In this document: one piece after another, positions 4,271 through 5,205 of the stretch
How positions within the stretch are numbered: the first letter of the stretch is position 1
Layout of the letters: the number at the start of each line of letters is the position of its first letter
Source of the DNA: Patescibacteria group bacterium
Lineage (GTDB): Bacteria; Patescibacteriota; Gracilibacteria; UBA1369; LOWO2-01-FULL-3
Length of the DNA: 5,205 nt
Direction: 5' to 3'
Assembly (NCBI GenBank): GCA_018818755.1
Contig: JAHIRL010000001.1
Location: 1-5,205, forward strand
The notes under the pieces: model-generated
Databases searched by the model: none
Told to the model about the DNA's origin: nothing
The model's input: the letters and a program-made list of their open reading frames with translations, nothing else
Program-made: the position numbers and the translations under genes

Positions 4271-5205
4271 ATGGATTTTTCAAACTTGGATTTGAGTAAA
4301 AATCAGGATTTGGCACGAGAGATTGTTTTGCGTGGAGTTTTGGAGAAATTTGAAGATCGGAGGGAGTTTGAGAAGTTTAGAAATGGGATTGTTAAGGAGA
4401 ATAAGGGGGTGATTTTTCATAATCTTTATCTGATTAAGGCTTATAATGATTTGATTGAAGAGGGGAAGATTGCGGAGAATTTGGATTTTGTGAGATTGAT
4501 TCAGAAGCGAGGCGTCCGTACTCAAAGTGGTGTTGCGCCAGTTACTGTTTTAACCAAGCCTTGGCCTTGTCCGGGGGGCTGTGTTTATTGTCCTACGGAT
4601 GAGAGGATGCCAAAAAGTTATTTAGCCTCTCAACCTGCGGCTCAGAGAGCTTTTCGCCAGAGGTTTAATCCTTACACTCAGGTTTTTGTTCGGCTTAAGG
4701 CTCTGCAAATGACGGGACATGAAATTTCCAAAGTTGAGTTGAGAATTATTGGAGGAACTTGGAGTGTTTATTCGCGGAGATATCAGACTTGGTTTGTTGG
4801 TCAATGCTTGTTGGCGATGAATGAGTTTGGGGTTCAGGTTAAAAAATGTGGAGATAAGATGGAAAATGTTACGAGGCACAGTAAACTTAAAAGTAGTTAT
4901 GGGGTTGACGAGGTGAATACTGTCATAGTTAAGCCCTTGGGGGCACGGGGGAGCTTTTCTGATGTGGTGAGAGTGAATGAAACTGCGGATGTGCGCTGTA
5001 TTGGGATAAATGTTGAAACTAGGCCGGATCAGGTAAATGAAGATGAAGTACGAAGGTTGCGAAAACTGGGGGTTACAAAGGTGGAAATGGGTGTGCAGAC
5101 TACTTTTGATTCTGTGCAAAAATTGACACGGCGGGGACATACGATGGAGAATGTGCGTGGGGCCACTTTACTGCTTAAGGATGCGGGATTTAAGATTGGT
5201 TATCA
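4271..5205 (+). CDS. elp3: Elp3 family tRNA uridine(34) modification enzyme, radical SAM domain (3' partial)
   Basis: The visible 311 residues cover the N-terminal region and much of the radical SAM domain; the frame runs off the window, and the C-terminal GNAT acetyltransferase domain expected for Elp3 lies beyond it. Elp3 uses acetyl-CoA and a SAM-derived radical to place a carboxymethyl group on C5 of the wobble uridine of tRNA. Diagnostic blocks are RTQSGVAPVTVLTKPWPCPG (83-102), the cluster cysteines C100, C104 and C107 (C-x3-C-x2-C), KSYLASQPAAQRA (115-127), NPYTQ (133-137), the GGTW block (161-164) with QTWFVGQCLLAMN (172-184), VRCIGINVETRPD (241-253), and MGVQTTFDSVQKLTRRGHT (273-291). 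Between AMN and the NETA segment there are 51 residues, which seems about 30 longer than in the archaeal and yeast proteins I recall. The ATG at 4271 is the first in the frame, which is closed upstream at 4238. The divergent neighbour is a Trm9-like methyltransferase, the next enzyme in the eukaryotic pathway. Confidence 0.96.
   Translation, partial: MDFSNLDLSKNQDLAREIVLRGVLEKFEDRREFEKFRNGIVKENKGVIFHNLYLIKAYNDLIEEGKIAENLDFVRLIQKRGVRTQSGVAPVTVLTKPWPCPGGCVYCPTDERMPKSYLASQPAAQRAFRQRFNPYTQVFVRLKALQMTGHEISKVELRIIGGTWSVYSRRYQTWFVGQCLLAMNEFGVQVKKCGDKMENVTRHSKLKSSYGVDEVNTVIVKPLGARGSFSDVVRVNETADVRCIGINVETRPDQVNEDEVRRLRKLGVTKVEMGVQTTFDSVQKLTRRGHTMENVRGATLLLKDAGFKIGY

Noticed and set aside
4622..5140. 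A 172-codon open frame on the minus strand opposite elp3
   Set aside because: It lies fully opposite the clear Elp3 coding frame, its translation is low-complexity with many H, S, P and N residues, and it shows no family motif. It is a by-product of the skewed codon use of elp3.
1..5205. An alternative genetic code with TGA as glycine (as in SR1/Gracilibacteria)
   Set aside because: No visible stop is TGA, which prompted the check. However, the conserved genes read through without any in-frame TGA, and glycine is coded by GGN throughout, so the standard bacterial code fits. Six stops are too few to draw more from the lack of TGA.

Overview
The window looks like an ordinary chromosomal stretch from an AT-rich bacterium, most plausibly a member of the Candidate Phyla Radiation (Patescibacteria). 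I infer this from the gene mix: a bacterial Elp3, GatB, a TagA-like glycosyltransferase with an extra hydrophobic insert, and small one-helix membrane proteins with no named function. Spacing is tight and no Shine-Dalgarno motif is visible before any of the internal starts. The standard bacterial code fits; all six visible stop codons are TAA or TAG. No RNA gene, mobile element, CRISPR array or phage gene was found.

Layout. (1) 2-894, + strand: the 3' end of a membrane-anchored bacterial PH-domain (bPH2-type) protein, then two bases later a one-helix membrane protein whose cytoplasmic part carries a HEPN-like R-N-x3-H motif. (2) 895-959: a 65-base gap with a perfect 9-bp inverted repeat and a weak promoter. 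(3) 960-2408, +: full-length gatB. (4) 2452-2718, +: an 88-residue membrane protein with its own extended -10 promoter. (5) 2719-4208, - strand: a two-gene operon, read from right to left, of a Trm9/ALKBH8-like methyltransferase overlapping a WecG/TagA/CpsF glycosyltransferase by 16 bases. Its last stop codon abuts the stop of the 88-residue gene. (6) 4209-4270: a 62-base divergent promoter region. (7) 4271-5205, +: elp3, cut by the window edge before its acetyltransferase domain.

The most interesting point is the divergent pair in (5)-(7). In eukaryotes Elp3 makes the cm5U intermediate at the wobble uridine of tRNA, and Trm9/ALKBH8 methylates that carboxylate to give mcm5U. Here a bacterial elp3 and a small Trm9-like methyltransferase lie head to head and share 62 bases of upstream DNA. 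This suggests a bacterial mcm5U-type wobble modification module, independent of the usual bacterial MnmE/MnmG route. The adjacency and family motifs are visible in the sequence; the joint pathway is inference. GatB also acts on tRNA (amidation of misacylated Glu-tRNA(Gln)/Asp-tRNA(Asn)), but nothing links it mechanistically to the pair.

The + strand is rich in G and T whichever strand is coding, so it is probably the leading replication strand and the methyltransferase/glycosyltransferase operon is probably on the lagging strand.
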